DNA from: Fructilactobacillus ixorae
GTDB lineage: Bacteria > Bacillota > Bacilli > Lactobacillales > Lactobacillaceae
Assembly: GCF_024029915.1 (NCBI RefSeq)
Contig: NZ_CP097478.1
Location: 1,310,919-1,374,918, forward strand
DNA: 64,000 nucleotides
Direction: 5' to 3'
Position numbers and translations under genes: made by a program
Part shown: one piece after another, positions 51,814-62,119 of the stretch
Position numbering within the stretch: the first letter of the stretch is position 1
Layout of the letters: every line of letters begins with the position of its first letter
The notes under the pieces: generated by a model
Seen by the model: only the letters and a program-made list of their open reading frames with translations
What the model was told of the DNA's origin: nothing
The model's database searches: none

Positions 51814-53352
51814 TTAGTCTTTTACTTCTTTAATGGCATCAATAATTGAACCATCCCGGTATTCAACTAACCCAACCGTGCGGTCAGTGAATTCGAGGTC
51901 AGCTTCTTGACCCACAATCTTTTGGGCCATGTCAGCTAATTCATCAATGGGGTAGAGGTTCAAGCCCGGCACCTGTTCTAGTTCCGCCTGTAACTCTGGT
52001 CGGTTCGGGTTCACAGCAATCCCGCGTTCCGTTACTAACACATCAATGGAACTGCCGGGCGTAACGGCCGTGCCCACGCTCTTCACTACCGAAGGAATCC
52101 GACCCCGAACTAGCGGAGCACAGATAATCGTTAACTTCGCAGTGGCCGCATCTTGGTGGCCACCAACGGCACCCCGGATCACGCCATCGGAACCGGTCAA
52201 GACGTTAACGTTAAAGTCCGTATCAATTTCTAACGCACTCAAGATGGAAACGTCTAGTTGATCAACCATGGCCCCCTTGTTGTCAGGGTCAGCGTACCAC
52301 GAAGCGTCAATTTCTTGTTGGTTCAAGTTGTCCTTCATGGATTGGGCGGCCGTCTTATCAAAGTCTTGCACATCCATCAACTTATCGATTAACCCTTCTT
52401 CTAATAGGTCCACCATGGGCTTGGTAATTCCCCCTAATCCAAAGGAAGCGTGAATGTTCTGGTTCACCATTGCCGTCCGCAGGTACCGCGTTACCGCGAG
52501 GGCAGCACCTCCAGAACCAGTTTGGAAGGAGAAGCCGTCTTTAAAGTACGATGAGTTTGTGATTACATCACTAACTAAGTTCGCGATCTTCAAGTTCTTC
52601 GGATCCTTCGTGAACCGGGTTGCTCCGGAACCAATTTTGTCCGGGTCTCCCACTTGGTCTACTTCAACCACGTAATCAACCTGCGTTTGTTTAATTGAGG
52701 CCGGCGTGTTCGGGTAGTTCACAAGGTTATCCGTTAACAAGACTACCTTATTCGCATAGTTAGCATCCATCAGGGCATACCCGAGGGAACCAAAGGCTTC
52801 GTCGCCGTACATTCCGTTCGCATTTCCACACCGGTCGGCGTTTGGAACACCTAAAAAGGCTACGTCAATCTTAATGTCACCATTTTCAATGGCCCGGGCC
52901 CGACCACCGTGCGACCGAAAAATTACGGGATTTGGTAATAAACCGTGGGAAACTTGGTCCCCCAGCGTGCCCCGCATTCCGGAAGTTGTAATGTTAGTGA
53001 CCGTCCCATTTTGAATGGCTTCGATGGCCACGTCATTCATGGCTCCGGTTAACGAAGATGGTGCTAACGTGAGGTCTTTGATCCCCTGGGCCATGATTTC
53101 CTTCATTACCGTGTTGAAGACAAAGTCCCCATTTCGGAAGTGGTGGTGAAAGGAAATCGTCATGCCATCTTGAACGTTATCGCGCACGATTTGCTTTAAA
53201 TCGTTGGTAACCTTATCGTCTCCCGTTGATAACCGAACCTTAGGTGCCGTTCGTTGCACTTCGGGATGTCCGATTTCAGTCGTGGTAAATGGTTTAAAGT
53301 TTAATTTTTCTAATAAAGTACTAGGTAATTCACGCCCTAATTTATTTTCCAA
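51814..53352 (-). CDS. citF: Citrate lyase alpha subunit (citrate:acetyl-ACP transferase)
   Basis: The 512-residue alpha subunit transfers citrate onto the acyl carrier subunit, releasing acetate. It begins [22 protein letters not shown] and shows [31 protein letters not shown] and [27 protein letters not shown], all family markers. The ATG overlaps citE by 11 bases. With CitD and CitE it forms the lyase that splits citrate into acetate and oxaloacetate. Confidence 0.96.
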   Translation of the reverse strand: MENKLGRELPSTLLEKLNFKPFTTTEIGHPEVQRTAPKVRLSTGDDKVTNDLKQIVRDNVQDGMTISFHHHFRNGDFVFNTVMKEIMAQGIKDLTLAPSSLTGAMNDVAIEAIQNGTVTNITTSGMRGTLGDQVSHGLLPNPVIFRSHGGRARAIENGDIKIDVAFLGVPNADRCGNANGMYGDEAFGSLGYALMDANYANKVVLLTDNLVNYPNTPASIKQTQVDYVVEVDQVGDPDKIGSGATRFTKDPKNLKIANLVSDVITNSSYFKDGFSFQTGSGGAALAVTRYLRTAMVNQNIHASFGLGGITKPMVDLLEEGLIDKLMDVQDFDKTAAQSMKDNLNQQEIDASWYADPDNKGAMVDQLDVSILSALEIDTDFNVNVLTGSDGVIRGAVGGHQDAATAKLTIICAPLVRGRIPSVVKSVGTAVTPGSSIDVLVTERGIAVNPNRPELQAELEQVPGLNLYPIDELADMAQKIVGQEADLEFTDRTVGLVEYRDGSIIDAIKEVKD

Positions 53353-54256
53353 TGTAGTGACCCTCCTTGTCGACGATTCCAGAAGCCTTCGCTAATTTCA
53401 TCACCCGTTCAGCACGTAATACCACCGGACGGTCAACCATTTGACCGTTCATTGCGATTACCCCGGAACCAGCTTGGTGAGCCCGTTCAATGGCCGCAAT
53501 CACGTTTTGGGCGTTCTTCACTTCGGTTTCACTTGGTTCAAAGACCTTGTTAATCACCGGAATTTGCCGTGGGTTAATGACAGACTTACCGTCGTAACCC
53601 AGTTGGTGAATGAATTCGGTTTCTTCAATCAAGCCATCGACGTTATCGACGTTCGTGTAAACCGTATCGAAGGCCGCAATGTGGGCAGCCCGCGCTGCGT
53701 TAATAATCATGTTCCGAGCAAACTCAAGTTCTTTTCCACCTGGGTACCGGTGGGTTTGCATGTCCGTCGTGTAATCTTCAGCCGATAGTGCCACCCCAAT
53801 CATCCGGTCTGAGGCCTTCGCAATTTGACTTACGTTTAAGACCCCTTCCGCACTTTCAATTGCCGCCATTACATGGGTAGTGCCTACGGGAATCCCGAAT
53901 TGGGCTTCTGCATCCGCAACCAGTTTTTCGGTAGCTTCCACCATGCCAGCATTTTCAACCTTGGGAATCCGAATTACGTCAATCCCGGCTTTGACCATGG
54001 CCTTAATATCAGCCTGGTAGAACTCCGTGTCTAGGCCGTTGATCCGCACTACTAATTCAGTATCACCGTAATCAACGGTTTGTAAGGCTTCATAGACCAG
54101 AATCCGCGCTGAATCCTTTTCAGCTAAGGACACTGAATCTTCCAAGTCAAACATGATTGAATCGGCACCGTAAATTCCGGCATCCTTCAACATTCCCGCG
54201 TTGTTCCCGGGCACAAACATCATCGTTCGGCGTAAGCGATCTGGTTTAAATGTCAT
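53342..54256 (-). CDS. citE: Citrate lyase beta subunit (citryl-ACP lyase)
   Basis: The 304-residue beta subunit cleaves citryl-ACP to acetyl-ACP and oxaloacetate. It has [19 protein letters not shown] at the N-terminus, [18 protein letters not shown] with the metal-binding acids, [17 protein letters not shown] and [14 protein letters not shown] at 54256 follows GGGAGG and shares one base with the citD stop (TAATG). Confidence 0.96.
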   Translation of the reverse strand: MTFKPDRLRRTMMFVPGNNAGMLKDAGIYGADSIMFDLEDSVSLAEKDSARILVYEALQTVDYGDTELVVRINGLDTEFYQADIKAMVKAGIDVIRIPKVENAGMVEATEKLVADAEAQFGIPVGTTHVMAAIESAEGVLNVSQIAKASDRMIGVALSAEDYTTDMQTHRYPGGKELEFARNMIINAARAAHIAAFDTVYTNVDNVDGLIEETEFIHQLGYDGKSVINPRQIPVINKVFEPSETEVKNAQNVIAAIERAHQAGSGVIAMNGQMVDRPVVLRAERVMKLAKASGIVDKEGHYIGK

Positions 54257-54549
54257 TAGAGTACCTCCCATGCTGGTTCGGCGTTTGTTCCGAGGGCCCG
54301 TTGTAAGGCGGTAATCGTCCGCGCTTTAATCACGCAGTCCAGGGCCCCCTGGTCAACTGCTTTAACGTTTACGTTTTGTAAGCCAAAGTCCGCCACTACG
54401 GCTGCAATGGTTTGTTTGATTTCTGCTCCAAACCGTTCTTGAACGTCTGAGGTCAAATCAATTTGCACCCCGTTTGTTCCCTTACTAACGGTAATTTGAA
54501 TATCAGATGATTCCAACGTGCCATCCATGGCTGTTTGTTTAATTTCCAT
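54256..54549 (-). CDS. citD: Citrate lyase gamma subunit (acyl carrier protein)
   Basis: This 97-residue acyl carrier subunit begins MEIKQTAMDGTLESSDIQI; the Ser of GTLESSD (residue 14 or 15) receives the triphosphoribosyl-dephospho-CoA arm. ATG at 54549 follows GGAAAGGA and overlaps the citC stop by 11 bases. Length is standard. Confidence 0.96.
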   Translation of the reverse strand: MEIKQTAMDGTLESSDIQITVSKGTNGVQIDLTSDVQERFGAEIKQTIAAVVADFGLQNVNVKAVDQGALDCVIKARTITALQRALGTNAEPAWEVL

Positions 54550-55582
54550 CAATCTTCATTCCTTTCCTAATCCGCTCTTGTAATGTTGCTTTGTGATTCG
54601 TAATGAACGTGGCGGTGGTTTCTGGAACTAAGGCGGATAAATCAGCTAACCGATCATCCTTAATTGCCAGCCGCACGTCCCGCGCAGAAATTACCTTCCC
54701 ATTCGTTTGCTTGCGGGGAATAATTTTCACCTGCACCGTTTGGGGGAGGACCTTTTCTAACACCTCATTATAAACGTTCGTTGTTTCTGATTGGGGTTCC
54801 GTTCCCAGATAACGCGTCTTAATCGTTAACGCTGGTGCAATCCGTTCTTTAAAAATCAACGCATCGATGGTCGTCTGGTAGCGAACTCGATTCTTATCGG
54901 TCTTTAAAAAGTAGGCCGGAAAGGTCGCATAACTAACTAGGTAATCGCCACCGGCAACCACGTCAACATTCGGAAAGTCAGCTGTCCCCGCTTGCACCAT
55001 TTCAAACCGTTCCTGGGTATTAAAGAGCGATTTGTCCGTACTAACGACAAAGACATAGACGTGTTGACTCTGCTTAGCGGCTTCCTCCACCAGGTACCGG
55101 TGTCCACGGGTAAATGGGTTGGCATTCATCACAATGGCTGAACTCGGTCCGGCAACCTTTGGAATCGCCGCTAAGTAATCGTGAATCGACGTCGGTCCGG
55201 TTTCAAGAAAAGCCGCATAATCACTGTGCACGATTTCTTGAAAGCCAACGTGCTGAAAGCTAGCTGCATACTGGGGCTTGGTAAACACGAATACGTGAAA
55301 AATACCTCGTTGCCCCAGGTTTGTCAGTAACGTTGACACGATCTGGTTGAAATAAGCTCCGTTGCCGTCCGCCGTGTGGCTGACCCCAATGTACTTCAGC
55401 ACGTTTTCCGAGGCCGATCCCGTGGCCACCAACTGGTCTGCAACGAAGATCCCGATTGTCTCATCCACGGGATCCACTTCGTTCGCCGTAAAGTTCGCAA
55501 TCCCCAGTCCCGCCAAGAACTGCCGCCACTGCTCAAATTCTGCCGGTTGCCGTAAGTTAATCTCCCTGATGTCTGTCTCCAT
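54539..55582 (-). CDS. citC: Citrate lyase ligase (acetate:SH-citrate lyase ligase)
   Basis: CitC acetylates the CitD prosthetic group with ATP and acetate, switching citrate lyase on. The 347-residue protein combines an N-terminal GNAT-like domain with a nucleotidyltransferase domain having the MNANPFTRGHRYLVEEA motif near residue 155 (HxGH-type) and RFEMVQAG. ATG at 55582 is 9 bases after the malic enzyme gene; its ribosome site is weak (GGGGTC), so it may rely on coupling. Confidence 0.95.
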   Translation of the reverse strand: METDIREINLRQPAEFEQWRQFLAGLGIANFTANEVDPVDETIGIFVADQLVATGSASENVLKYIGVSHTADGNGAYFNQIVSTLLTNLGQRGIFHVFVFTKPQYAASFQHVGFQEIVHSDYAAFLETGPTSIHDYLAAIPKVAGPSSAIVMNANPFTRGHRYLVEEAAKQSQHVYVFVVSTDKSLFNTQERFEMVQAGTADFPNVDVVAGGDYLVSYATFPAYFLKTDKNRVRYQTTIDALIFKERIAPALTIKTRYLGTEPQSETTNVYNEVLEKVLPQTVQVKIIPRKQTNGKVISARDVRLAIKDDRLADLSALVPETTATFITNHKATLQERIRKGMKIDGN

Positions 55583-55591
55583 GGTTGACCC

Positions 55592-56728
55592 CTACTGCTT
55601 TAAATTTTCGATGGCACTTGAAACGGTTTTAACAACCCCTGCCTCAAACACTCCTGGCACAATTTCATCCGCGGTTGGCGTTTCAATCATGCCGGCAATG
55701 GCCCGCGCAACTACCTCTTCGATGCTAAATGTCACCTGTTTTACCCCACTGGCGAGCAAGCCCTTGAATAAGCCTGGGAAAACCAAAATGTTATTAACCT
55801 GGTTCGGGTATTTGCTAGAACCAGTCGCTACTACGGCAGCTCCAGCTTGTTTAGCAACGTCTGGATCAATTTCTGGTACTGGATTAGCGAGCGCAAAGAT
55901 AATCGGATCCTGCGCCATACGCCGTACTTGGTCGGCACTCAAAACGTCCGCCACGGACAGTCCAATAAAGACATCTTGACCATCAATCACGTCATCGAGC
56001 GTTGCTCCAGCCGTCCCGCTTAATTCTTGGGCTAAGCCGGTTTGGTAAGCATTGTAGTTGGAACTGTCTGGGTGCACTACGCCATCAACGTCCACGAGGG
56101 TGATGTGCTTGATTCCAACGGCCTTTAGTAACTTTGCCGTGGCAATTCCAGAGGCTCCGGCTCCATTAACCACCACCTTCAGGTCCGTCAGGGACTTTTT
56201 AACGACCTTAGCGGCGTTAATTAAGCCTGCCAGGATCACGATGGCAGTTCCTTCTTGATCATCATGGTAGACCGGAATGTCTAGTTCCTGACTTAACCGT
56301 TCTTCCAGTTCAAAACACTTCGGAGCAGCAATGTCTTCAAGGTGAATCCCCGCAAATGATTGCGAAATTGCCTTTAGATGGGCCGCAATTTGATCCGCAC
56401 TATCCTGCTCAACTGCGAGTGGCAGGGCATTCACATTCGCTAAATCTTTATACAACAAGGATTTCCCTTCTACTACGGGCAACCCAGCCCCACCCCCGAT
56501 GTTTCCCAGTCCGAGGACCGCAGAACCATCGGTGACCACGGCAACCAACTTCCCACTCATGGTGTAAACATCCTTGAGGTTTGGGTCCTTTTCAATGGCT
56601 TTGGACACCTGCGCTACCCCTGGTGTATAGGCGAGCGCTAGCTCTTCTTTATTATCGACGGGGAATTCCCCTTCGATACCTAAGACTCCAGTATGTGCTT
56701 TGTGTATTTGAAATACATCTTCTGCCAT
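55592..56728 (-). CDS. citM: NAD-dependent malic enzyme / oxaloacetate decarboxylase (CitM)
   Basis: This 378-residue malic enzyme heads the citrate operon, as citM does in Leuconostoc and Weissella, where it decarboxylates the oxaloacetate made by citrate lyase to pyruvate. Motifs are ELALAYTPGVAQVS, HLEDIAAPKCFELEERL, PVYHDDQEGTAIV (metal site) and the nucleotide loop VVNGAGASGIATAKLL. ATG at 56728 has GGAGG. A promoter lies at 56775-56804 inside the upstream gene's end. No citrate carrier or CitI-like regulator adjoins it. Confidence 0.92.
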   Translation of the reverse strand: MAEDVFQIHKAHTGVLGIEGEFPVDNKEELALAYTPGVAQVSKAIEKDPNLKDVYTMSGKLVAVVTDGSAVLGLGNIGGGAGLPVVEGKSLLYKDLANVNALPLAVEQDSADQIAAHLKAISQSFAGIHLEDIAAPKCFELEERLSQELDIPVYHDDQEGTAIVILAGLINAAKVVKKSLTDLKVVVNGAGASGIATAKLLKAVGIKHITLVDVDGVVHPDSSNYNAYQTGLAQELSGTAGATLDDVIDGQDVFIGLSVADVLSADQVRRMAQDPIIFALANPVPEIDPDVAKQAGAAVVATGSSKYPNQVNNILVFPGLFKGLLASGVKQVTFSIEEVVARAIAGMIETPTADEIVPGVFEAGVVKTVSSAIENLKQ

Positions 56729-56761
56729 GGAAGTCCTCCATTCTCATTCAATATTTAGTAA

Positions 56762-56804
56762 CAATTCAATTGCTATTATACCCACTTTGTGAGCGATTTT
56801 CCAA
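56762..56804 (-). promoter_or_regulatory. Promoter of citrate operon with adjacent palindrome
   Basis: Leftward, TTGGAA (56804-56799) and TATAAT (56780-56775) are 18 bases apart, overlapping the end of the hydrolase gene. CAATTCAATTG at 56762-56772, near the expected start of transcription, is an 11-base palindrome and could bind a regulator. Confidence 0.6.
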
Positions 56805-57605
56805 ACTGAATTCCGCGGGTAAACTTGTTAAGAATTTCACCAACTCCGCGTTAAAGCGCCGGGGTTGTTCCGCCATTACCAGATGACCGGCCTGACTAAT
56901 CACGACGGCGGTCACGTGCTTTGACATTTCGGCCACCACTGCTCCCATTTCGGGCGCAAAAAACGGGGATTTTTGACCACTGACAATGAGCAGCGGGCAC
57001 TCAAGGTGCGTGATAATGTCACGCCAATCCTGAGTTGCGTGATCAATTAACAGGGGATAGTTCAACTCCGCATCATAAGGATCCTGCTTTTTTAACCTTT
57101 GTAACTTAGTAAACAAAGTTTCATCAAAATTCGTATAGGTCGCCTTACCAAGCGGTCGCTTTAAGACTTCGTGAAAGTCCTCCCAGGTCAGATCCTTAAA
57201 CCCCCACTGCCAGTTGGCATCATTAATCATTTTGGGACTTTGATCCACATCAACGACCGCTCGAACGTTTTGCGCCCCGTATAACGATAGGTACGCTAGC
57301 ATGGTGGACGCCCCCATCGAGTTCCCCATTAAAACGGGGCGGGTTAACTGTAATTGTGCAATTAATTCGAACAGATCAGCAGCGTGCCGACTAATCCGTA
57401 AGCCCTTGCTTGTGTGTTCCGACTGGCCCTGGTTGCGGGCGTCAACGTTGATGACCCGATAGTGGTGTGCCACTAAGGTCGTAATCGTGGCTTCCCAGTA
57501 TTCCTTATAGGCCCCAATCCCCGATAGGATTACCACCGGGGGGTCACTTGGTTCGCCCTGGTCATCATAAACTAACTCCACGTGGTCATTGGTATAAAAC
57601 TTCAT
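56766..57605 (-). CDS. Alpha/beta hydrolase
   Basis: This 279-residue single-domain hydrolase has VVILSGIGAYKEYW, INVDARNQGQSEH, the nucleophile elbow VLMGNSMGASTMLAY near residue 94 and catalytic His in ISQAGHLVMAEQP near 253. Substrate is unknown. ATG at 57605 follows AAAGGGAG; the longer frame to 57626 lacks a site. It lies between mnmG and citM on the same strand; a terminator separates it from mnmG and a promoter for citM sits in its 3' end. Confidence 0.87.
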   Translation of the reverse strand: MKFYTNDHVELVYDDQGEPSDPPVVILSGIGAYKEYWEATITTLVAHHYRVINVDARNQGQSEHTSKGLRISRHAADLFELIAQLQLTRPVLMGNSMGASTMLAYLSLYGAQNVRAVVDVDQSPKMINDANWQWGFKDLTWEDFHEVLKRPLGKATYTNFDETLFTKLQRLKKQDPYDAELNYPLLIDHATQDWRDIITHLECPLLIVSGQKSPFFAPEMGAVVAEMSKHVTAVVISQAGHLVMAEQPRRFNAELVKFLTSLPAEFSLENRSQSGYNSN

Positions 57606-57651
57606 GTTGCACTCCCTTTCGAACATTGCGCTTATTCGTTTCTATCATAAC

Positions 57652-57702
57652 AAAAAAGCCCCAGCACCCGCTGAGACTAATGGTTATTGGTTTTTGGGGC
57701 TT
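57652..57702 (-). terminator. Terminator of mnmG
   Basis: Leftward, AAGCCCCA (57702-57695) pairs with TGGGGCTT (57663-57656), followed by TTTT. It overlaps the mnmG stop. Confidence 0.75.
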
Positions 57703-59638
57703 ATTGGGTTTTTGCAATCCGCCCCTGTTGAATGTAGACCCCTAGAATGGCAATGTCCGAAGGATTAACCCCACTAATCCGTGCTGCTTGGGCAATCGTG
57801 GTTGGTTGAATCTCCTTCAGCTTTTGCTTACCCTCAGTGGCAATCCCATCGATGGCATCGTAGTCAATGTTAGCCGGAATCTTTTTGGCTTCCATCCGTT
57901 TTAACTTTGCAACCCGGTCTTCTTCTTTTTTAATGTAACCGGCGTACTTAATTCGAATGGAGACCTGTTCAATCACTTCGGGGGTTAGTTCCGTGGGTGC
58001 GGCCGGGATAAATTCAAGCAGCTTGTGGTAATCAACGTACGGGCGCCGAAGGAACTGCGCTGCTCCAATTCCGTCTTGGAGTGGCTTATCCCCGTGGGCG
58101 GTCACAAACTCATTGACCGCGGCACTTGGTTTAATGCGTAACTGGTCTAAGCGCTTAATTTCAGCATCAATTGCCGTCCGTTTTGCTACAAAGGCTTCGT
58201 ACCGTTGGTCGTCAATCAACCCTAACTCATGACCGAGGGGCGTCAGGCGGAGATCCGCGTTGTCATTTCGTAACAAGAGCCGGTACTCTGCCCGACTGGT
58301 CAGGAGCCGATACGGTTCGTTAGTGCCCTTCGTTACCAAATCATCCAGCATCACGCCGATGTAAGCATCTGAGCGTTGTAAAACTACCGGGTCCCGTCCC
58401 TGTAACTTCCGCGCGGCGTTAATTCCGGCCATCAACCCTTGAGCAGCTGCTTCTTCGTAGCCGGAGGTTCCGTTCGTTTGCCCCGCCGTAAACAGTCCGT
58501 TAATTTGCTTACTTTCCATGCTCGGTTTCATCTGTTGGGGCGGAATCACATCGTACTCAATCGCATACCCCGGGCGCATCATCTGGGCCTGTTCTAAGCC
58601 CTTGATGGTATGCAACATCTCCTGTTGCACTTCCTCTGGAATGGAGGTCGACATGCCGTCGACGTACCATTCAGCGGTCCGCCGCCCTTCTGGTTCCAAA
58701 AAGACCTGGTGGCGGTCCTTATCCGCAAACCGAACCACTTTATCTTCGATTGACGGACAGTACCGGGGCCCAACGGAATCAATAACCCCGTTAAACATAG
58801 GGGCCCGGTCGAGATTATCCCGCACCAACTGATGGGTCGTTGGATTCGTGTAGGTTAGCCAACAAGAAACCTGTTCACTCCGGGGCAGGTAGTCCTGATT
58901 GGACGTTAGAAAGCTAAAGTGATGTGGTTGTTCATCGCCAGGTTGTTCTTCCAGTTCCGAGTAGTCAATCGTATTTCCATTGACCCGCGGAGGGGTACCG
59001 GTTTTAAAGCGTTCAAAGTGAAAGCCCTTACGTTCCAAGTTTTCGGAGAGTTTAATTGATGGAAGCGTGTTATTTGGACCAGACGAATACCGCAGTTCTC
59101 CGATATAGATCTGACCTCGTGCTGAGGTCCCCGTCGCTAAGACCACGGCGCCCGCTCGATAAATCGCTCCCGTATTAGTTACTACACCCGTGACCGTCCC
59201 GTCGTCTACTAACAAATCATCAACGACGGCCTGGCGTAACGTCAAGTTGGGTTCGTTTTCAATGGTTTGTTTCATGGCTTCGTGGTACGCATGTTTATCG
59301 GCCTGTGCGCGCAAGGCTTGCACGGCAGGTCCCTTCCGGGTGTTTAACAACCGCATCTGAATGTAGGTTTTATCAATGTTTTTGCCCATTTCTCCCCCGA
59401 GGGCATCGATTTCCCGGACAACCGTCCCCTTGGCCGGACCTCCCACTGAGGGGTTACATGGCATAAAGGCTACCATCTCGAGACTAATCGTTAGTAACAG
59501 CGTGGTTTGGCCCATCCGAGCAGCTGCCAGGGCTGCTTCACACCCCGCATGACCAGCTCCCACTACTACTACGTCATAGGAACCTGCTTCGTAACGTTGC
59601 TGCACGTCGGTTGCTTGGATCACAGGTTTTTGTGTCAT
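57701..59638 (-). CDS. mnmG: tRNA uridine-5-carboxymethylaminomethyl modification enzyme MnmG (GidA)
   Basis: MnmG works with MnmE to build the carboxymethylaminomethyl group on wobble uridine 34 of tRNA. The 645-residue flavoprotein has the FAD loop [20 protein letters not shown] near residue 25, [34 protein letters not shown] and the C-terminal helical MnmE-binding domain. It is 43 bases downstream of mnmE, with a parS-like site in the gap. rsmG and noc/parAB, which often follow, are absent here. Confidence 0.97.
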   Translation of the reverse strand: MTQKPVIQATDVQQRYEAGSYDVVVVGAGHAGCEAALAAARMGQTTLLLTISLEMVAFMPCNPSVGGPAKGTVVREIDALGGEMGKNIDKTYIQMRLLNTRKGPAVQALRAQADKHAYHEAMKQTIENEPNLTLRQAVVDDLLVDDGTVTGVVTNTGAIYRAGAVVLATGTSARGQIYIGELRYSSGPNNTLPSIKLSENLERKGFHFERFKTGTPPRVNGNTIDYSELEEQPGDEQPHHFSFLTSNQDYLPRSEQVSCWLTYTNPTTHQLVRDNLDRAPMFNGVIDSVGPRYCPSIEDKVVRFADKDRHQVFLEPEGRRTAEWYVDGMSTSIPEEVQQEMLHTIKGLEQAQMMRPGYAIEYDVIPPQQMKPSMESKQINGLFTAGQTNGTSGYEEAAAQGLMAGINAARKLQGRDPVVLQRSDAYIGVMLDDLVTKGTNEPYRLLTSRAEYRLLLRNDNADLRLTPLGHELGLIDDQRYEAFVAKRTAIDAEIKRLDQLRIKPSAAVNEFVTAHGDKPLQDGIGAAQFLRRPYVDYHKLLEFIPAAPTELTPEVIEQVSIRIKYAGYIKKEEDRVAKLKRMEAKKIPANIDYDAIDGIATEGKQKLKEIQPTTIAQAARISGVNPSDIAILGVYIQQGRIAKTQ

Positions 59639-59661
59639 GAGTTTTTCCTCCTATCAACGTT

Positions 59662-59677
59662 TGTTTCATGTGAAACA
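59662..59677. promoter_or_regulatory. parS-like site between mnmE and mnmG
   Basis: TGTTTCATGTGAAACA matches the parS palindrome TGTTTCACGTGAAACA except for one central base. It lies about 4 kb from the DnaA box cluster. Confidence 0.65.
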
Positions 59678-59680
59678 GCG

Positions 59681-61075
59681 TTATTTTCCAATACAAAATT
59701 GTTCAAAGAGCTGATCCATTAATTCTTCGTCATAGTTATCCCCGGTAATTTCTCCGAGAAGTTCCCACGCCCGTTGTAAGTCAATCTGGGCAATGTCAAC
59801 CGGCAAGCCAGCGGTGAGACCGCTAATTACGGTGGTTAACGCGTCTAGTGCTTGTTGCAACAAACTGATGTGGCGCGCATTTGTAACCATGACATCCGTT
59901 TGTTGCCGGCTAATACCGTCGATAAAGAACAGCTTCGCAATGATGGTTTCGAGTGGTTTTGTCCCATCTTCCGTCACCGTAGAGGTTTTAATCACCGCCG
60001 TTTGCTCATCATCCGGAAGGTCGGCAGGGGTGATGCGGGCGGGCAGATCCGTTTTGTTCAACAGGATAATCCGCTTTGTGTGCGCCGTCGCATCCAATAA
60101 TTCCTGGTCGGCAGCCGTCAACGGTTCACTCGCATTTAAGACCACTAAGACCAAATCGGCTTGTTCAATCGCGGCCCGGGAGCGTTCCACCCCAATTTTT
60201 TCCACCTGATCAGTGGTTTCATGAATGCCGGCGGTATCAATTAAATGGAGTGGGACCCCAGCTACGTTCACATATTCATCTAGGACATCACGAGTCGTAC
60301 CGGGAACGTCGGTTACAATCGCTTTTTCCTCGTGCAGTAACCGGTTTAACAAACTCGATTTCCCCACGTTCGGCCGCCCAACAATCGCCGTATTTAATCC
60401 ATCGCGAAGCACCTTACCCTGCTCAGCAGTGGCTAACAACGACTGAATTTTTGCTTTAATTGCTTCAGAGCGCTCTAACATTAACTGACTGGTAACCTCT
60501 TCTGCCCCATCGTATTCAGGATAATCAATGTTAACCTCAACGTTTGCTAAGATGTCGACGATGGCCTGACGCAACTTTTTAATCACGGCCGACAAATTAC
60601 CATCCAGCTGGTTTAACGCGGCCTTGCGAGCCGCATCCGTCTTGGCTTCAATCAGATCCATCACCGCTTCTGATTGCGACAAATCAATCCGACCGTTTAA
60701 AAAGGCGCGTTTGGTAAATTCACCGGGTTCCGCCAGGCGGGCGCCGTTACGCAGCACGAGTTGTAAAATCTGGTTCGTCACTTGCAACCCCCCGTGACAG
60801 TTAATCTCCACGACGTCCTCACAGGTGTAGGTTTTGGGGGCCCGCATTACAGACACCATCACTTCGTCAATCTCGCGTTGTTTGGCCTGCGGGTCCACGA
60901 TATGGCCATAGTTAATCGTATCCGTGGCGACCCGACTGAGGTCTTTGCCCCGGTAAATTTGCTGGGCAATCGCCAGCGCCTCGCTACCGCTTAACCGGAC
61001 AATCGCAATTCCCCCAACCCCAGGGGGCGTTGAAATCGCAGCAATCGTATCATAATCAGTTGTCATTAATGGCAT
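59681..61075 (-). CDS. mnmE: tRNA modification GTPase MnmE (TrmE)
   Basis: The 464-residue GTPase partners MnmG. It has an N-terminal folate-binding domain ([22 protein letters not shown]), a helical domain with the inserted G domain carrying [12 protein letters not shown] near residue 229, DVPGTTRD and LLNKTDLP, and the C-terminal FCIGK with the conserved Cys. ATG at 61075 has AGGAG 7 bases upstream. It has its own near-consensus promoter at 61213-61240 and a 130-base leader. Confidence 0.97.
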   Translation of the reverse strand: MPLMTTDYDTIAAISTPPGVGGIAIVRLSGSEALAIAQQIYRGKDLSRVATDTINYGHIVDPQAKQREIDEVMVSVMRAPKTYTCEDVVEINCHGGLQVTNQILQLVLRNGARLAEPGEFTKRAFLNGRIDLSQSEAVMDLIEAKTDAARKAALNQLDGNLSAVIKKLRQAIVDILANVEVNIDYPEYDGAEEVTSQLMLERSEAIKAKIQSLLATAEQGKVLRDGLNTAIVGRPNVGKSSLLNRLLHEEKAIVTDVPGTTRDVLDEYVNVAGVPLHLIDTAGIHETTDQVEKIGVERSRAAIEQADLVLVVLNASEPLTAADQELLDATAHTKRIILLNKTDLPARITPADLPDDEQTAVIKTSTVTEDGTKPLETIIAKLFFIDGISRQQTDVMVTNARHISLLQQALDALTTVISGLTAGLPVDIAQIDLQRAWELLGEITGDNYDEELMDQLFEQFCIGK

Positions 61076-61212
61076 CGTGGTTCTCCTTTCTGGAGGCTTC
61101 TCCCCCTTGCTTTACCAGTTCATTCAGACACAAAAAAAGTACCCACCCCAACCGCACAGCGAATTAGGATAAAATACTTTCACTACTTTATCGACTAGCT
61201 TTCATTAATTTA

Positions 61213-61240
61213 ATTATAGCGGGCGGGCGCCCATTGTCAA
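61213..61240 (-). promoter_or_regulatory. Strong promoter of mnmE-mnmG
   Basis: Leftward, perfect TTGACA (61240-61235) and TATAAT (61218-61213) are 16 bases apart with a GC-rich spacer. The following leader contains AAAGTA/TACTTT with a run of seven T, which might act as an attenuator. Confidence 0.75.
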
Positions 61241-61247
61241 TTTAAAG

Positions 61248-61958
61248 CTACTTAGGGGCAATCACGACTTCCCGATTCGGTTCATTCCCGACCGAATACG
61301 TAATTAACCCATCAAAATCCTCTAACGCCATGTGAATTTGTTTGCGTTCAAACGCTGGCATGGCGTCTAAATGGACTGGTTGCCCCGTCGATTGCACGTT
61401 ACGAGCCGTTTTGCGAGCTAGGTCCGTTAAAATCTGTTCCCGGCGTTCCCGGTAGTTAGCCGTATCCAAACTAACCTCGACGTAGTTAACCCCGTGGTTC
61501 GTTAAATAAAATTCACAAAGTTGCTGGAGCGCGTTAATGGTACGCCCGTGCTTTCCAATTAACAGCCCCTCTTTCTCGGTTTCGCAGTTAATGTAAACGT
61601 GTTTACTGTTGGGCATTTCAACCTCTAAGGTGGCGTTAATGTCCATTTCATGTAGAACGTTTTGCAAGTACTGACCCAGTTCCTTAACAACGGCGAAGTT
61701 GCGCTCAAACCGGTCTGGACTTGGTTGGTGAGCGGGTTGCTTCGTGGGATCGGTATCCCGCTTGGCGGGTTGGGACTTCGCTGCTTGGTTTACGGGGCGG
61801 GGCGTAACTAAGACGCGTGCTGGTTGTTTAAACAAGCCGAAAAAGCCCGCCGTTGGTTGTTGTAAAATTTCGATATTTGCTTCGTTTTTAGTAAGGTTTA
61901 ATGCCATTAAACCGGCGTTAATGGCTGCTTCTAGAGTTGTGCCTTCGTATTTTGGCAT
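61248..61958 (-). CDS. jag: RNA-binding protein Jag (KhpB/EloR)
   Basis: Jag binds RNA with KhpA and affects cell elongation and division. The 236-residue protein has the N-terminal Jag domain (MPKYEGTTLEAAINAGLMALN), a linker rich in Pro/Lys/Gln, a KH domain with LLIGKHGRTINALQQLCEFYL and a C-terminal R3H domain (MPAFERKQIHMAL). It lies after yidC, separated by a terminator, so it probably has its own promoter (TATGCT near 62000). Confidence 0.94.
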   Translation of the reverse strand: MPKYEGTTLEAAINAGLMALNLTKNEANIEILQQPTAGFFGLFKQPARVLVTPRPVNQAAKSQPAKRDTDPTKQPAHQPSPDRFERNFAVVKELGQYLQNVLHEMDINATLEVEMPNSKHVYINCETEKEGLLIGKHGRTINALQQLCEFYLTNHGVNYVEVSLDTANYRERREQILTDLARKTARNVQSTGQPVHLDAMPAFERKQIHMALEDFDGLITYSVGNEPNREVVIAPK

Positions 61959-62074
61959 GTTCGTTATCTCCTAGTTAATAATTGACCCCTGCTAGCATAG
62001 CACAAACTCCCACGCGGAGTAATCACTTTCGGCAATTTAATCGACCAAATTTTACACAACTAACTATTTTAGCT

Positions 62075-62112
62075 AAAAAAAGGGAACGAAGCCGCGGCTT
62101 CGTTCCCTTTTT
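62075..62112. terminator. Perfect palindromic terminator after yidC
   Basis: GGGAACGAAGCC and GGCTTCGTTCCC (62082-62107) form an uninterrupted palindrome flanked by A-run and T-run, terminating leftward yidC transcription. Confidence 0.9.
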
Positions 62113-62119
62113 ACTTGGT

